A stretch of 64,000 nt of DNA from the NCBI RefSeq assembly GCF_944327235.1, contig NZ_CALVHE010000001.1, forward strand, positions 1 to 64,000. The letters are read 5' to 3'. Origin of the DNA: an uncultured Desulfovibrio sp. (lineage in GTDB: Bacteria; Desulfobacterota; Desulfovibrionia; Desulfovibrionales; Desulfovibrionaceae). Positions 28,343-37,049 of this stretch are shown one piece after another. The notes beneath the pieces are model-generated. The model had not been told where the DNA came from and did not search any database. It saw only the letters and a list, made by a program, of their open reading frames with translations. Position 1 is the stretch's first letter; every line of letters starts with the position of its first letter. Made by a program: the position numbers and the translations under genes.

Positions 28343-29599
28343 CTAACCTTTTACGCAGGCCATTATTGCCTTGGCGATATCTTCGACATCAAGAATCTGA
28401 TCGGCCAGCCCCGCATCCACGACCGCCTTGGGCATACCGTAGACGACGCAGGAAGCCTCGTTCTGGGCAATCAGGTAACCGCCTCTCTGCTTGAGCACCT
28501 TGGCGCCCTCGCATCCGTCGGACCCCATGCCGGTAAGCATGACGCCCAACACCCGCCGGCCCAGACCATTGCCCGCCGTTTCCATAAGCACATTGACGCT
28601 GGGCTTGTACAACGCGGAAGTCGGTTCCGTCGTCACCAGCACTTCCGGAAGCGGTCCGCGCATCTGGATGCCGATATGTTTGCCGCCCGGACAGACATAG
28701 GCATGTCCGTTCTGGATCTTGTCGCCGTTGGCGGCTTCCGTTACCGAGATCTGGCAAACACTGTCGAGGCGTTTGGCAAAGGGCCCGGTAAAGGTCGCCG
28801 GCATGTGCTGGGCCACCAGAATGCAGGCGGGGAAATTGGCGGGCAGTGCGGAAAGGATCTTCTGCACCACCGGCGGCCCCCCGGTGGAGACGCCGATGAC
28901 GACGATATCATGCGCTCCGCTGCAAGGACGGATGATGCCGCCTGCCGATGCTGCGGCGCCCGCGCCTGCCGCCGGGGAGGAAGTCCGCAACGACGGGCGG
29001 GGGGAAGCCGTACTCTGACGAGAGGCGGCGGATGCGCTGCCGGACAGGCTGCTCACACCGGACGTCCTGCCCAGACCGGAAGAAAGGGAAGTCGGGCGCG
29101 CGGCGCTATTCGTAGCGCTACCGAGGGAGGAGGCGCTGCCGGCGGAAGAGGAAAGGGGAGAGCCGCGTCCGGCTTCAAGATTGGTCCGCGTATAGCGCAG
29201 GCGAAGGAATGCCTTGCGCCGGGCAATGGACTTGACCTTATGGCGCAGCTCGACGCCGAAATCTTCCTGATCGGCGCCGCTCACCTTGGCAATGAAGTCA
29301 AGCGCTCCGTATTCCAGAGCCTTGAGGGTCGTCTCCGCCCCTTCGGCCGTCAGAGAGCTGACCATGAGCACGGGCAGGGGGTTGGTCCGCATCAGTTCCT
29401 TGAGCGTCGCCAGCCCGTCCATGCGCGGCATTTCCACATCCAGGGTGATGATGTCCGGCTGCAGCTGGGCAACCTTGGCCAAACAGTCCTGTCCGTCCTT
29501 GGCGGTACCGCAAACGGTGATCTCAGGATCTTTTTCCAGCAGAGCCACGATGGCGCTGCGCATAAACGTAGAATCGTCAACGACAAGAACTCGTACCAC
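28343..29599 (-). CDS. cheB: chemotaxis response regulator methylesterase CheB
   Basis: A 418-residue protein with an N-terminal receiver domain (VVDDS, phospho-acceptor Asp54 in LDVEMPRMDG), a Ser/Gly-rich linker of about 80 residues (roughly 145-225) and a methylesterase domain with the catalytic serine (GVSTGGPPV), histidine (AQHMPATF) and aspartate (LTGMGSDG). It demethylates or deamidates chemoreceptors. The start is GTG at 29599, 7 bases after GGAG. It is the first gene of the operon. Confidence 0.94.
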   Translation of the reverse strand: MVRVLVVDDSTFMRSAIVALLEKDPEITVCGTAKDGQDCLAKVAQLQPDIITLDVEMPRMDGLATLKELMRTNPLPVLMVSSLTAEGAETTLKALEYGALDFIAKVSGADQEDFGVELRHKVKSIARRKAFLRLRYTRTNLEAGRGSPLSSSAGSASSLGSATNSAARPTSLSSGLGRTSGVSSLSGSASAASRQSTASPRPSLRTSSPAAGAGAAASAGGIIRPCSGAHDIVVIGVSTGGPPVVQKILSALPANFPACILVAQHMPATFTGPFAKRLDSVCQISVTEAANGDKIQNGHAYVCPGGKHIGIQMRGPLPEVLVTTEPTSALYKPSVNVLMETAGNGLGRRVLGVMLTGMGSDGCEGAKVLKQRGGYLIAQNEASCVVYGMPKAVVDAGLADQILDVEDIAKAIMACVKG

Positions 29600-29642
29600 G
29601 GGAAAGCTCCAGAGCTAAAGTAGTTCATCGCTCAACAAAAAA

Positions 29643-29671
29643 AATCTACCGCAGATAAAAAAAATTGACAA
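29643..29671 (-). promoter_or_regulatory. sigma70-type promoter of the chemosensory operon
   Basis: On the minus strand TTGTCA (29671-29666), a 17-base spacer and TAGATT (29648-29643), giving a 5' leader of about 37 bases before cheB. It is back to back with the tRNA-Pro promoter. No sigma28-type flagellar consensus is apparent. Confidence 0.65.
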
Positions 29672-29684
29672 ATGAAAAAAAGGC

Positions 29685-29713
29685 TTGCAATTCTTCCCGC
29701 GTTGGGCTAGGTT
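29685..29713 (+). promoter_or_regulatory. promoter of tRNA-Pro
   Basis: TTGCAA (29685-29690), a 17-base spacer and TAGGTT (29708-29713), 11 bases before the mature tRNA start. Confidence 0.65.
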
Positions 29714-29724
29714 CTTTTTCGCAA

Positions 29725-29802
29725 CGGGATGTGGCTCAGTTTGGCTAGAGCGCAGCGTTCGGGACGCTGAGGCCGCGCGTTCAAATCGCGCCATCCCGAC
29801 CA
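29725..29802 (+). tRNA. tRNA-Pro (anticodon CGG)
   Basis: A full cloverleaf: acceptor CGGGATG / CATCCCG, D stem GCTC / GAGC with GG in the loop, anticodon stem CAGCG / CGCTG around loop TTCGGGA (anticodon CGG, codon CCG), T stem GCGCG / CGCGC with loop TTCAAAT, discriminator A and an encoded CCA tail. It is a single-gene unit with its own promoter and terminator. Confidence 0.96.
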
Positions 29803-29810
29803 GAAAAATC

Positions 29811-29841
29811 AAGGGGTTATGCGAAAGCATGACCCCTTTTT
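29811..29841 (+). terminator. intrinsic terminator of tRNA-Pro
   Basis: Stem AAGGGGT...ACCCCTT extended by ATGC/GCAT around a GAAA tetraloop, ending in five T residues, 8 bases after the tRNA. Confidence 0.88.
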
Positions 29842-29949
29842 CGTTTGCTCTCGCAACATTTTTCGATGGGGCTACCGCAGATCCCCTCCTCAGATCTCCT
29901 CAAATCAAAAAGCAACGCCATCAGAAGAGGGCCGCAGGATCCATCAATC

Positions 29950-30100
29950 TTAGAGCATTTTCCGCTTGAAACGCTTCACGTTCCAAGCATACGGTTGGCG
30001 TTTCGCGGAAAAAAACGCGGTCTTTCCGCTTGGCTTGGGCCAGGCGGCGCTGTTGCCGTCGCCTCGCGCCTTGCTCTTTTCAAAGGCAAAACGCTCTAAA
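29950..30100 (+). repeat. TTTAGAGC/GCTCTAAA-bounded intergenic repeat, copy 2
   Basis: A 151-bp element from CTTAGAGC to ACGCTCTAAA. It shares with copies 1, 3 and 4 the GTTTCGCGGAAAAA-ACGCGG segment and the TTTTCAAAGGCAAAACGCTCTAAA-type end. It lies in the 395-bp gap between tRNA-Pro and plsC; nothing else gene-like is in that gap. Confidence 0.8.
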
Positions 30101-30175
30101 AAAATTGCCTCCGTCACCTCGACCCACCATAGGAAAATCTCTCACGGGGACCGAATCCGGCATACAGACATAAAG

Positions 30176-30201
30176 AAAGGGACGCATAGCGTCCCTTTTT
30201 T
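30176..30201. terminator. bidirectional intrinsic terminator at the end of the plsC operon
   Basis: Perfect stem GGGACGC / GCGTCCC around ATA, flanked by AAAGAAA on the left and TTTTTT on the right. It lies about 40 bases after the plsC stop. Confidence 0.8.
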
Positions 30202-30236
30202 CAAGTGCAAATCAGCGAAACGAAACAGCTTACGAC

Positions 30237-31076
30237 TCACGCCGCACCGTTTACGCCGTCCTCGGCCTCCCAACGGGCAAGGTGATCGCGAATGAACGCG
30301 CAGATGGCGCCATGTTCCGCCTTGCCGTTGCCGCTGATGGTCATGGCCTCCCCAAAAACAAAGCGTACCGGCATACCGGGCCGTACCGGGCCCAGCTCCT
30401 TGACACGCTTTCCCTTGCCCCAGGCATCCGTCTTGAGGGCCAGCGGCACCACAGGAACGCCCGCCTTACGCGCAAGCTTGATGCCGATAGTGTTGAAATG
30501 TTCTTCGCTGAACTGCCGGGAGCGCGTACTCTGCGGAAAGACGATGACGGAGATGCCCTTTTCCAGCAGGCGCTGCCCGCCCTCCAGTACGGCGGCCAGA
30601 TCCTGACGGGGATTGACCCGCTCCACGACGATAGGATCACGCGAGCGCATGACCGCCCCGAAAAAGGGCATGGTGGTGAGGCTCTTTTTGACCACAAAGG
30701 TCACAGGCCGAAACGGACGGATGATGCTGGGGAGCAAAAAAGTCTCCAGGGTGCTCATGTGGTTGCCCACAAAGAGACACGGCCCGTCAAGCTGTTCAAA
30801 ATGCCGCATACCGTCCACGAATATGGGACACCCCAACCCCTCCATCAATTCTGCGACCCAGGCGCTGGCATGTACCCAGGCCGCATCCGTGCACTCGCCA
30901 CGAGCGGCTTTGGCGCACAGCCAGCGCACAGGCCCCAGAAAAAGCCGGTAATAAAAACCGCAGGAGCGCAGCAGGCCCGGCGACGGGACCGCAGGCAGGG
31001 CAGAGCTGCGGTAGCTGTCCTCCGTCAGGAACTTGCGGCTGAAAAAACTGTCGTCAAAGGGCATGGGCATTTTCAT
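30237..31076 (-). CDS. PlsC-like 1-acyl-glycerol-3-phosphate acyltransferase, variant motifs
   Basis: A 279-residue protein with the PlsC acyltransferase fold: NHMSTLE (residues 105-111), a substrate-binding segment near 147-152, FPQSTRS (180-186) and a VPVVPLAL strand. The usual catalytic NHx4D is NHx4E here (His106, Glu111) and the EGTR motif is QSTR. It may use an unusual acceptor or have altered activity. No clear transmembrane anchor is present, only amphipathic segments near residues 33-60. It starts 3 bases after rarA. Confidence 0.82.
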   Translation of the reverse strand: MKMPMPFDDSFFSRKFLTEDSYRSSALPAVPSPGLLRSCGFYYRLFLGPVRWLCAKAARGECTDAAWVHASAWVAELMEGLGCPIFVDGMRHFEQLDGPCLFVGNHMSTLETFLLPSIIRPFRPVTFVVKKSLTTMPFFGAVMRSRDPIVVERVNPRQDLAAVLEGGQRLLEKGISVIVFPQSTRSRQFSEEHFNTIGIKLARKAGVPVVPLALKTDAWGKGKRVKELGPVRPGMPVRFVFGEAMTISGNGKAEHGAICAFIRDHLARWEAEDGVNGAA

Positions 31077-31079
31077 CCG

Positions 31080-32345
31080 TCAGCCATCCTTGTGAATTTT
31101 ATGTATCCTGCGCCACCACTGACTCAGGCGCGCCTCATCCCCGCAGTCCTTTGGCTGGTAGAAACGTCGCCCCTGCACTTCGTCCGGCAGATAGACCTGC
31201 TCCACATACCCCTCAGGATAATTGTGCGGATATTTATAGTCCTTGCCGTACCCCCACTCCCGTTGCAGCTGGGTCGTGGCGTTGCGCAAGTGCAGCGGCA
31301 CAGGCGGCACGCCGTTGAGCTTCACCTCGCGCTGAGCATTGAGATAGGCGGCATAGCTGGAATTGCTCTTGCGAGCCAGCGCCAGATAGACGACGGTCTC
31401 CGCCAAGGGGATGAAGCCCTCAGGCATACCCACGAATTCCACGGCCTGCTGACAGGCCACAGCCAGCGGCAGCGCCTGCGGATCGGCCAGGCCCACATCC
31501 TCGGACGCCGACAGGATAAGACGACGGCAGATGAAGCGGGGATCCTCGCCTCCTTCCAGCAGGCAGGCCAGGTAGAAGAGAGCCGCGTCCACGTCGCTGC
31601 CGCGGATGGACTTGATGAGCGCCGAGGCCAGCTCATAATGATTGTCGCCATCCTTGTCATGCCGGGCCAGCATTTCCGGCAGGGCGGCCTTGAGCGATTC
31701 GGCATGGCGGCTTTCTTCCGGAAGGGCGGCCGCATACTCCACCAGATTGAGCAGGGTACGAGCATCGCCGCCCGCCGCGGCCGCCAGCACTTCCCGGGCG
31801 GCGTCATCCAAAACGATATGCAAGGATTCCGCGCCGCGCCGCGCAAGCTCCATAAGCTCCGTCCGCCCCAGCGGGCGCAACCGCAGCACATGCAGGCGCG
31901 AAAGGAGCTGCCGCGTCACGCTGAAGGAGGGATTTTCCGTCGTGCTGGCCAGCAACGTCAGCTCGCCGGATTCCAGCAACGGCAAAAAGAAATCCTGCTG
32001 GGCCTTGGAAAAACGGTGCAGTTCGTCCAGCACCAGCACCTCCACCCCAGCCAGTGACCGCCGCAGATGCTGCAAGCCCGCTTCCGGCGCGCTGATGCGG
32101 AGATAACGCTTGCCGCTGGCGCGCGCCAGCAAGAGGGCCAGGGTGGATTTGCCGCAGCCGGGCGGTCCGAAAAAAAGCAGGCTCGGCAGGCGCGGAGCCT
32201 GCATGAAGGAGCGGATCTTGGCCGCAAGATGCGGCTGCCCAAGGAAAAGATCCAGACCATCCGGGCGCAGCCGCTCCGGAAGAGGGCGGGCGGAATCCTC
32301 GCCGCTGCTCAGGAGGGACGGTTGATCGTGAGATGCGAAGCCCAC
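31080..32345 (-). CDS. rarA: replication-associated recombination protein RarA/MgsA
   Basis: A clamp-loader-like AAA+ ATPase: Walker A FFGPPGCGKST, Walker B VLVLDELHRF, sensor ASTTENPSF, then the RarA tetramerisation domain (SALIKSIRGSDVDAALFYLACLLEGGEDPRFICRRL in pieces) and C-terminal YPHNYPEGYVEQVYLP. It acts at stalled replication forks. No ATG is available. GTG at 32345 is preferred because GGGGA lies 8 bases upstream; TTG at 32363 would add 6 residues. It overlaps the 3' end of rsmE by 37 bases. Confidence 0.92.
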   Translation of the reverse strand: MGFASHDQPSLLSSGEDSARPLPERLRPDGLDLFLGQPHLAAKIRSFMQAPRLPSLLFFGPPGCGKSTLALLLARASGKRYLRISAPEAGLQHLRRSLAGVEVLVLDELHRFSKAQQDFFLPLLESGELTLLASTTENPSFSVTRQLLSRLHVLRLRPLGRTELMELARRGAESLHIVLDDAAREVLAAAAGGDARTLLNLVEYAAALPEESRHAESLKAALPEMLARHDKDGDNHYELASALIKSIRGSDVDAALFYLACLLEGGEDPRFICRRLILSASEDVGLADPQALPLAVACQQAVEFVGMPEGFIPLAETVVYLALARKSNSSYAAYLNAQREVKLNGVPPVPLHLRNATTQLQREWGYGKDYKYPHNYPEGYVEQVYLPDEVQGRRFYQPKDCGDEARLSQWWRRIHKIHKDG

Positions 32346-33061
32346 CAGTGAATCCCCAGACAAAGTGTTGCCGCCGTCTCGCAGCGCAAGACCCGCTGCC
32401 CCAGACTGACCATGCGGAAAGAAGCCGCCCGCAGCGCCTCCAGTTCACGCGAAGAAAAGCCGCCCTCGGGGCCGATGACATAAAGGGTCGTGCCGGGCCG
32501 CCCCACCATATCAGGCGTCAGCATGGAGGAACCGTCCTGCAGCTCCCACGGCAGGATGCGCTGGTCCACCTGTTCGGACAAGGCAAGCACCTCACCGATC
32601 CCTCCGGACAGGGCGCGGATCTGCGGCAGCCAGAGGTTGCCGCACTGCTTGGCTCCGGCGATCATCTGATTCTGCCAAGAATCGCGAATATCGGCGGGCA
32701 GACGCCCCTGACTGTGATCCCCCTGCCAGAGCCAGACCTCCCATGCGCCCAGCTCCACGGCCTTTTCCATGAAAAAACCACGCCGTACGGCCTTGCTGAA
32801 GGCCAAGGCGATGATGGGCCGGGAGACGGGTTCAGGAGAGATGTCCACACTGCGGCAGACGAGACGCACCCGGCGCTTGCCGCACTCCACGACGGAGAAC
32901 AGACCGGCGCGTCCTCTGCCGTCCAAAAGGGTGACATCCGCCCCTGGACCAAGACGCAGGGACTGCGCCAGATGCACGGCCTCCTGTCCCTCCAGCAGGG
33001 CCTCGCCCTGCGGGGCGTCAGGCCAGCTCTCCGGCGCAAGATAAAAACGATGTTCGCTCAC
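32309..33061 (-). CDS. rsmE: 16S rRNA m3U1498 methyltransferase RsmE
   Basis: A 250-residue SPOUT-class methyltransferase with an N-terminal PUA-like region (HRFYLAPESW) and the C-terminal knot: LYVIGPEGGFSSRELEAL and VSLGQRVLRCETAATLCL. It methylates U1498 in the decoding region. It overlaps the upstream 573-aa gene by 4 bases and the downstream rarA by 37. Confidence 0.93.
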   Translation of the reverse strand: MSEHRFYLAPESWPDAPQGEALLEGQEAVHLAQSLRLGPGADVTLLDGRGRAGLFSVVECGKRRVRLVCRSVDISPEPVSRPIIALAFSKAVRRGFFMEKAVELGAWEVWLWQGDHSQGRLPADIRDSWQNQMIAGAKQCGNLWLPQIRALSGGIGEVLALSEQVDQRILPWELQDGSSMLTPDMVGRPGTTLYVIGPEGGFSSRELEALRAASFRMVSLGQRVLRCETAATLCLGIHWWASHLTINRPS

Positions 33062-34779
33062 GACAGGGCCTCGTCCTTATGGGTTCTTGCCTTGCGGACG
33101 GCCTTGAAGCCGTCCAGCAGAGATACCAGTTTGCCATAATTGCGCCGTATTTCAAGCCCGGCCTTGCTCAACTGTTCTTCCGCAGGCTCCATATACGTCC
33201 GCAGCATGTAGCGGTCGGACAAAATTCCCTCCACACACTTCATGATGGCGTCCACAAGATCCGGAAAGAACGTGGAGATCTCAAACTTGAGATCCGTGAG
33301 CTGGTCGAGCGCCTCGCGCATCATCTGACGGTAGGTGATGCGCGTCCCCTTGAAGGTACGCAGGCGCAGATCTTCCAGGATGCGTACGCGCCTTGCCTGC
33401 TGGATATAGCTGAAGCGCGTGCAGACCTCGCGGTGCAGCTCGCGCATGGTCTCAAAGGCCTCGTCGTTTTCCGGCGCATAAAGATAACGGGAAAGGACCT
33501 TGCTCACGTTGGAAAAGAATTCGTCGCTGTAGCTGATCATGCGGCGCTGATGCTTGGTCAGCCAGGCATAGAGGAACTTGAGCCGTTTTTCGTCGGTATC
33601 GGTATTTTCCACCACTTCGGTACGCTTGTAGACGATGCGGCCCGAATACTCACCGCGTACGATGTCGTTGAGCCGCAGGAACATATTGGTGGTGTCCTTG
33701 ATGATGTTGAGGCCCGGCAGCGGCTGCCCCGTCAAGGGATGCAGCACTTCCTGGAAAGCGACCGAAAGGGCACGATCCTGCCGGACATTGCTCTGATCGA
33801 AACTGTGCTGGCGGTAGGTGACACGGATGATGACGACCCGGCGGGATCTGTCGAGGAAAAAGCCGCCTTCCTCGATGCGCTCGATGACTTCTTCCTGATC
33901 CTCGTCCACCTTGACGAGCGCGATCTTTTCCAGCAGGGGATAGCGGCGGTTCTCGCCGTCCGCCGTATAGGTGGTGAGGGTTCGGTCCGTCTGCCCCAGC
34001 ACGCGCAGCAGGAAGCGCTCCCCCATCTTGTGCAGCTTGCGGGCGAAGAGGGCGGACGAGGTGCGGCGTTCGGACACGATGGGGAAGCCGTAAAGCTCCA
34101 TAAGATATTGATAGACGAACATGCGGTTGCGTTCGTACAGCTCGTTGTCGCCGTAGACGAACTTGCCGATGCGGATGCCGAAGCGCTTGAGCTCGCTGTC
34201 GATATCCGAGGGGAAGGAGGCGAAGATGCCGGCCAGATGGAACTGCCGCCCGGCATCAAGCGCCAGCACCTGCGCCCTGTCCATGCTGCAGAGATAGGGC
34301 ACGAGCGCCGGGTAGGTGTCCAGCAGGGAGGTGTCCGCCGTGCGGAACTGCTGCCGAAAAACGTCCTGATGCAGGCGCGGCAGGCGGGAAGCCAGGGTCT
34401 CCAGATTCTGGTGATAGACCTGGCTTTCCAGCGGGCAGCAGGGCACGCCCTCCACCTCGGTGATGACCGGATGCAGCTTGTCGTACTGGAAGATCTCGGA
34501 AAAATAATGCAGTTGCCGGGCAAAGGCCACCATGGCAAAGCCGGGCAGATCCTTGTGCTCGAACATATCGTTGTCAAAGGAAGGGAGCAGCTCACGCGAC
34601 TCCACCAGCGGGTAGCCCTTGGACTCCTGAAAAGGCTTGACCAGACAGAAACGAATATGTACCGCATCAAGAAAGGACTTGAGCTGGGCAAGGCTGCTGC
34701 ACGACAACGGCTCGGCAAGCGTTTCGGCGTCCTGCCAGGGCAGGCCGTTCTTGCTGAAAACTTCTTGCCATTTGAGCAT
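33058..34779 (-). CDS. conserved-looking hypothetical protein, 573 aa
   Basis: A large soluble protein I do not recognise. It is rich in charged helices (for example residues 420-560) with mixed alpha/beta sequence before them (VVIIRVTYRQHSFD). It has no signal peptide, membrane segment, nucleotide-binding loop or Cys cluster. It heads the rsmE-rarA-plsC unit and overlaps rsmE by 4 bases, so it is translated with them. Codon use matches the neighbours. Confidence 0.8.
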   Translation of the reverse strand: MLKWQEVFSKNGLPWQDAETLAEPLSCSSLAQLKSFLDAVHIRFCLVKPFQESKGYPLVESRELLPSFDNDMFEHKDLPGFAMVAFARQLHYFSEIFQYDKLHPVITEVEGVPCCPLESQVYHQNLETLASRLPRLHQDVFRQQFRTADTSLLDTYPALVPYLCSMDRAQVLALDAGRQFHLAGIFASFPSDIDSELKRFGIRIGKFVYGDNELYERNRMFVYQYLMELYGFPIVSERRTSSALFARKLHKMGERFLLRVLGQTDRTLTTYTADGENRRYPLLEKIALVKVDEDQEEVIERIEEGGFFLDRSRRVVIIRVTYRQHSFDQSNVRQDRALSVAFQEVLHPLTGQPLPGLNIIKDTTNMFLRLNDIVRGEYSGRIVYKRTEVVENTDTDEKRLKFLYAWLTKHQRRMISYSDEFFSNVSKVLSRYLYAPENDEAFETMRELHREVCTRFSYIQQARRVRILEDLRLRTFKGTRITYRQMMREALDQLTDLKFEISTFFPDLVDAIMKCVEGILSDRYMLRTYMEPAEEQLSKAGLEIRRNYGKLVSLLDGFKAVRKARTHKDEALS

Positions 34780-34882
34780 GTGTCACCTTCTCCGCGTAGT
34801 GAATGATTCTACGATATTTTTCTGTCGATTTCCAGCCCCCTGCCTGCCGTTTTTTACAAAAAATACGGCGAACACAGGATAG

Positions 34883-34911
34883 TTGCGGCCGGTCCCTTCC
34901 TCTGGTATCGT
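34883..34911 (+). promoter_or_regulatory. promoter of the GAF-mreB operon
   Basis: TTGCGG (34883-34888), a 17-base spacer and TATCGT (34906-34911) in the 192-bp divergent gap, about 60 bases before the GAF gene start. Confidence 0.5.
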
Positions 34912-34971
34912 AGCGCCGTCGTCCGTGATGACGGGCCATACCCTCAACATCGGTCATCCCCCCTCACACCT

Positions 34972-36021
34972 ATGAACAATATCCTTGAAAAGCACGTCCT
35001 GAGCATCGTCTGCAGCGTTTTCGACGCCTATTCCGCCGTTCTCTTCCTGCCGGAGGAAAACGCGGAAGGCGAGGGAGAGCTTCATCGTCTGGTTGCCGCC
35101 TTCAGCCTGGGGGACGGCATCGCGGAGGGCAGCACCATCCAGCCGGGCAAGGGGCTCGTGGGCTGGATCCTGCGCAACCGCCAGCCGCTGGTCGTGCCCA
35201 ATTTCGACAAGCATCAGAGTACGCTGGGCTATTACCGCGAAGGGGAAGAAGGCGGGGTCAAGGCCTTCATGGGATGCCCCGTGCCCACGGGGGGAGCGCT
35301 GTGCGTGGACAGCAAGCGCCAGTACTCCTTCACGGACAAGGACTACAAGATCCTGCAGATGTTTGCGGAGCTCATCACGCGCCAGCAGGCCGCGCAGGGC
35401 GTGGCGGAACCGCTGGGAGGGGACATCTCCCGCTATTTTGCCCAGCTCTGCGTCATCCAGAACCTGCGCTTCCACCATAAACGCTGGCCGCAGTTCATCC
35501 AGAATTATCTGAAAACAGTGGCAGCGGCCACGAATTTCGATTACTGCGCCTTTGCTTCGGTGGTGCGTCCCGGCGAAGCCTACTGCCTTGAATGCGAATC
35601 CGCCCCGCTGCTGCTCAACGAAGGAGAAATGCTGGAGTTCAGCATGAGCAGCGGCCTTGCGGGATGGGTGTTCAACAACGATCAGCCCGTTTTCGTGGAA
35701 GGCAGCAACGGCGGACAGGGGACCATGCTCTTTGCCAAGCTCCCGGACATGCCGGATTTCCAGGCCGTCATCTGTATGCCGGTCATCGTCAACAGGAGCA
35801 CGCGCTGCGTGCTCTGCCTTGCTCATACCGCTCCCCGTGAAATGGACGAGGCCCTGCGCAGCTTCGTCCAGCTGGCTGTGGATCATCTGGCCCTTTTCCT
35901 GGAAAACCTCTACCTCAAGACCAGGCTGCGCAACATGCTGCCGCGAGCGCAAGTCCACACCAGCGGTTCCCGCATGTACGATCCGGACAATGCGCCGCAC
36001 CCCCATGCCGGTGAAGAATAG
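34972..36021 (+). CDS. tandem GAF-domain protein upstream of mreB
   Basis: A 349-residue cytosolic protein with two GAF-like domains. The first, about residues 1-135, contains GKGLVGWILRNRQPLVVPNF and GALCVDSKRQYSFTDKDYKIL. The second, about 160-315, contains SSGLAGWVFNNDQPVFVEG. No kinase, cyclase or HTH output is attached, so it may be a sensory partner of another protein. Its stop is 2 bases before mreB, and it shares that gene's promoter. Confidence 0.82.
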   Translation: MNNILEKHVLSIVCSVFDAYSAVLFLPEENAEGEGELHRLVAAFSLGDGIAEGSTIQPGKGLVGWILRNRQPLVVPNFDKHQSTLGYYREGEEGGVKAFMGCPVPTGGALCVDSKRQYSFTDKDYKILQMFAELITRQQAAQGVAEPLGGDISRYFAQLCVIQNLRFHHKRWPQFIQNYLKTVAAATNFDYCAFASVVRPGEAYCLECESAPLLLNEGEMLEFSMSSGLAGWVFNNDQPVFVEGSNGGQGTMLFAKLPDMPDFQAVICMPVIVNRSTRCVLCLAHTAPREMDEALRSFVQLAVDHLALFLENLYLKTRLRNMLPRAQVHTSGSRMYDPDNAPHPHAGEE

Positions 36022-36023
36022 CC

Positions 36024-37049
36024 ATGCTGCCGCATCTGCTTCGCCGCTTTTTCGCCCAGGACATCGCCATGGACCTGGGGACAGCCAATACGCTGCTGTT
36101 CACCCGCAAGCATGGCATCGTCATCAACGAGCCCTCCGTGGTCGCCGTGGATGTCCAGAAGAACACAGTGCTTGCCGTGGGGAGCGAAGCGCGGGAATAT
36201 CTGGGACGGACCCCGCAGCGTATCCGGGCCATCCGTCCCATGAAAGACGGCGTCATCGCGGACTTTGACGTGACGCGGGCCATGATCGCCTACTTTGTGC
36301 GCAAGACCATCACCGGTCTGCGCCTGGTCAAGCCGTCCATGGTCATCTGCATCCCCACCGGCATCACGCAGGTGGAGAAACGCGCCGTCATCGATTCGGC
36401 ACATCTGGCCGGTGCGCATGACGTCTCACTGGTGGAAGAGCCCATGGGCGCGGCGCTGGGAGCGGACCTTCCCGTAGGCGAGCCGCTGGGCAATATGGTG
36501 CTCGACATAGGCGGCGGCACCAGTGAGGTGGCGGTCATCACCCTGTCCGGCATCGCCGTCTCCCAGTCGGTGCGTGTGGCCGGAGACGCCATGAACATGG
36601 CCGTACAACGCTATCTTCGGGATGTCTTTCGGCTTGAAGTCGGTGAAATAACGGCAGAAAACGTCAAAAAGATCCTCGGCAACGCTGTACCGCGCCCCGA
36701 TTCTCCCCGTCTGGAGGTTTCCGGCAAGGATCTTGTGGAGGGCGCGCCCAAAGTCATCACCATCGGTGAGGGGCATATCCGCGAGGCCCTCAACGAGTGC
36801 ATACAGGCCATCGTCGGGACCGTCCTGCGGACGCTGGAACGCACTCCGCCGGAACTGGCCGCGGACATCCACCGTAACGGTCTGCTCATGGCCGGGGGCG
36901 GTTCTCTGCTCCGGGGCCTGGATCAACGCATCGCGCGTGAAACGCGCCTCAAGGTCTTTGTGGACAAGGAACCGCTGACCACAGTGCTGCGCGGGACCGC
37001 CAAGGCCATGCTGGACCGCAAGCTGTATCAACCCGTTTTCATCAACTGA
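36024..37049 (+). CDS. mreB: rod-shape determining actin homologue MreB
   Basis: A 341-residue MreB: phosphate 1 loop AMDLGTANTLLF, phosphate 2 LDIGGGTSEVAVI, adenosine motif MAGGGSLLRG, and the N-terminal basic/hydrophobic helix (LPHLLRRFF) that could bind the membrane. It directs lateral wall synthesis. The usual mreC and mreD do not follow; an inositol phosphatase gene does, after 6 bases. Confidence 0.95.
   Translation: MLPHLLRRFFAQDIAMDLGTANTLLFTRKHGIVINEPSVVAVDVQKNTVLAVGSEAREYLGRTPQRIRAIRPMKDGVIADFDVTRAMIAYFVRKTITGLRLVKPSMVICIPTGITQVEKRAVIDSAHLAGAHDVSLVEEPMGAALGADLPVGEPLGNMVLDIGGGTSEVAVITLSGIAVSQSVRVAGDAMNMAVQRYLRDVFRLEVGEITAENVKKILGNAVPRPDSPRLEVSGKDLVEGAPKVITIGEGHIREALNECIQAIVGTVLRTLERTPPELAADIHRNGLLMAGGGSLLRGLDQRIARETRLKVFVDKEPLTTVLRGTAKAMLDRKLYQPVFIN

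Noticed and set aside
33079-34806. 575-codon plus-strand frame
   Set aside because: Antisense to the 573-residue gene. That gene was preferred because it overlaps rsmE in frame with operon structure and has more protein-like composition.
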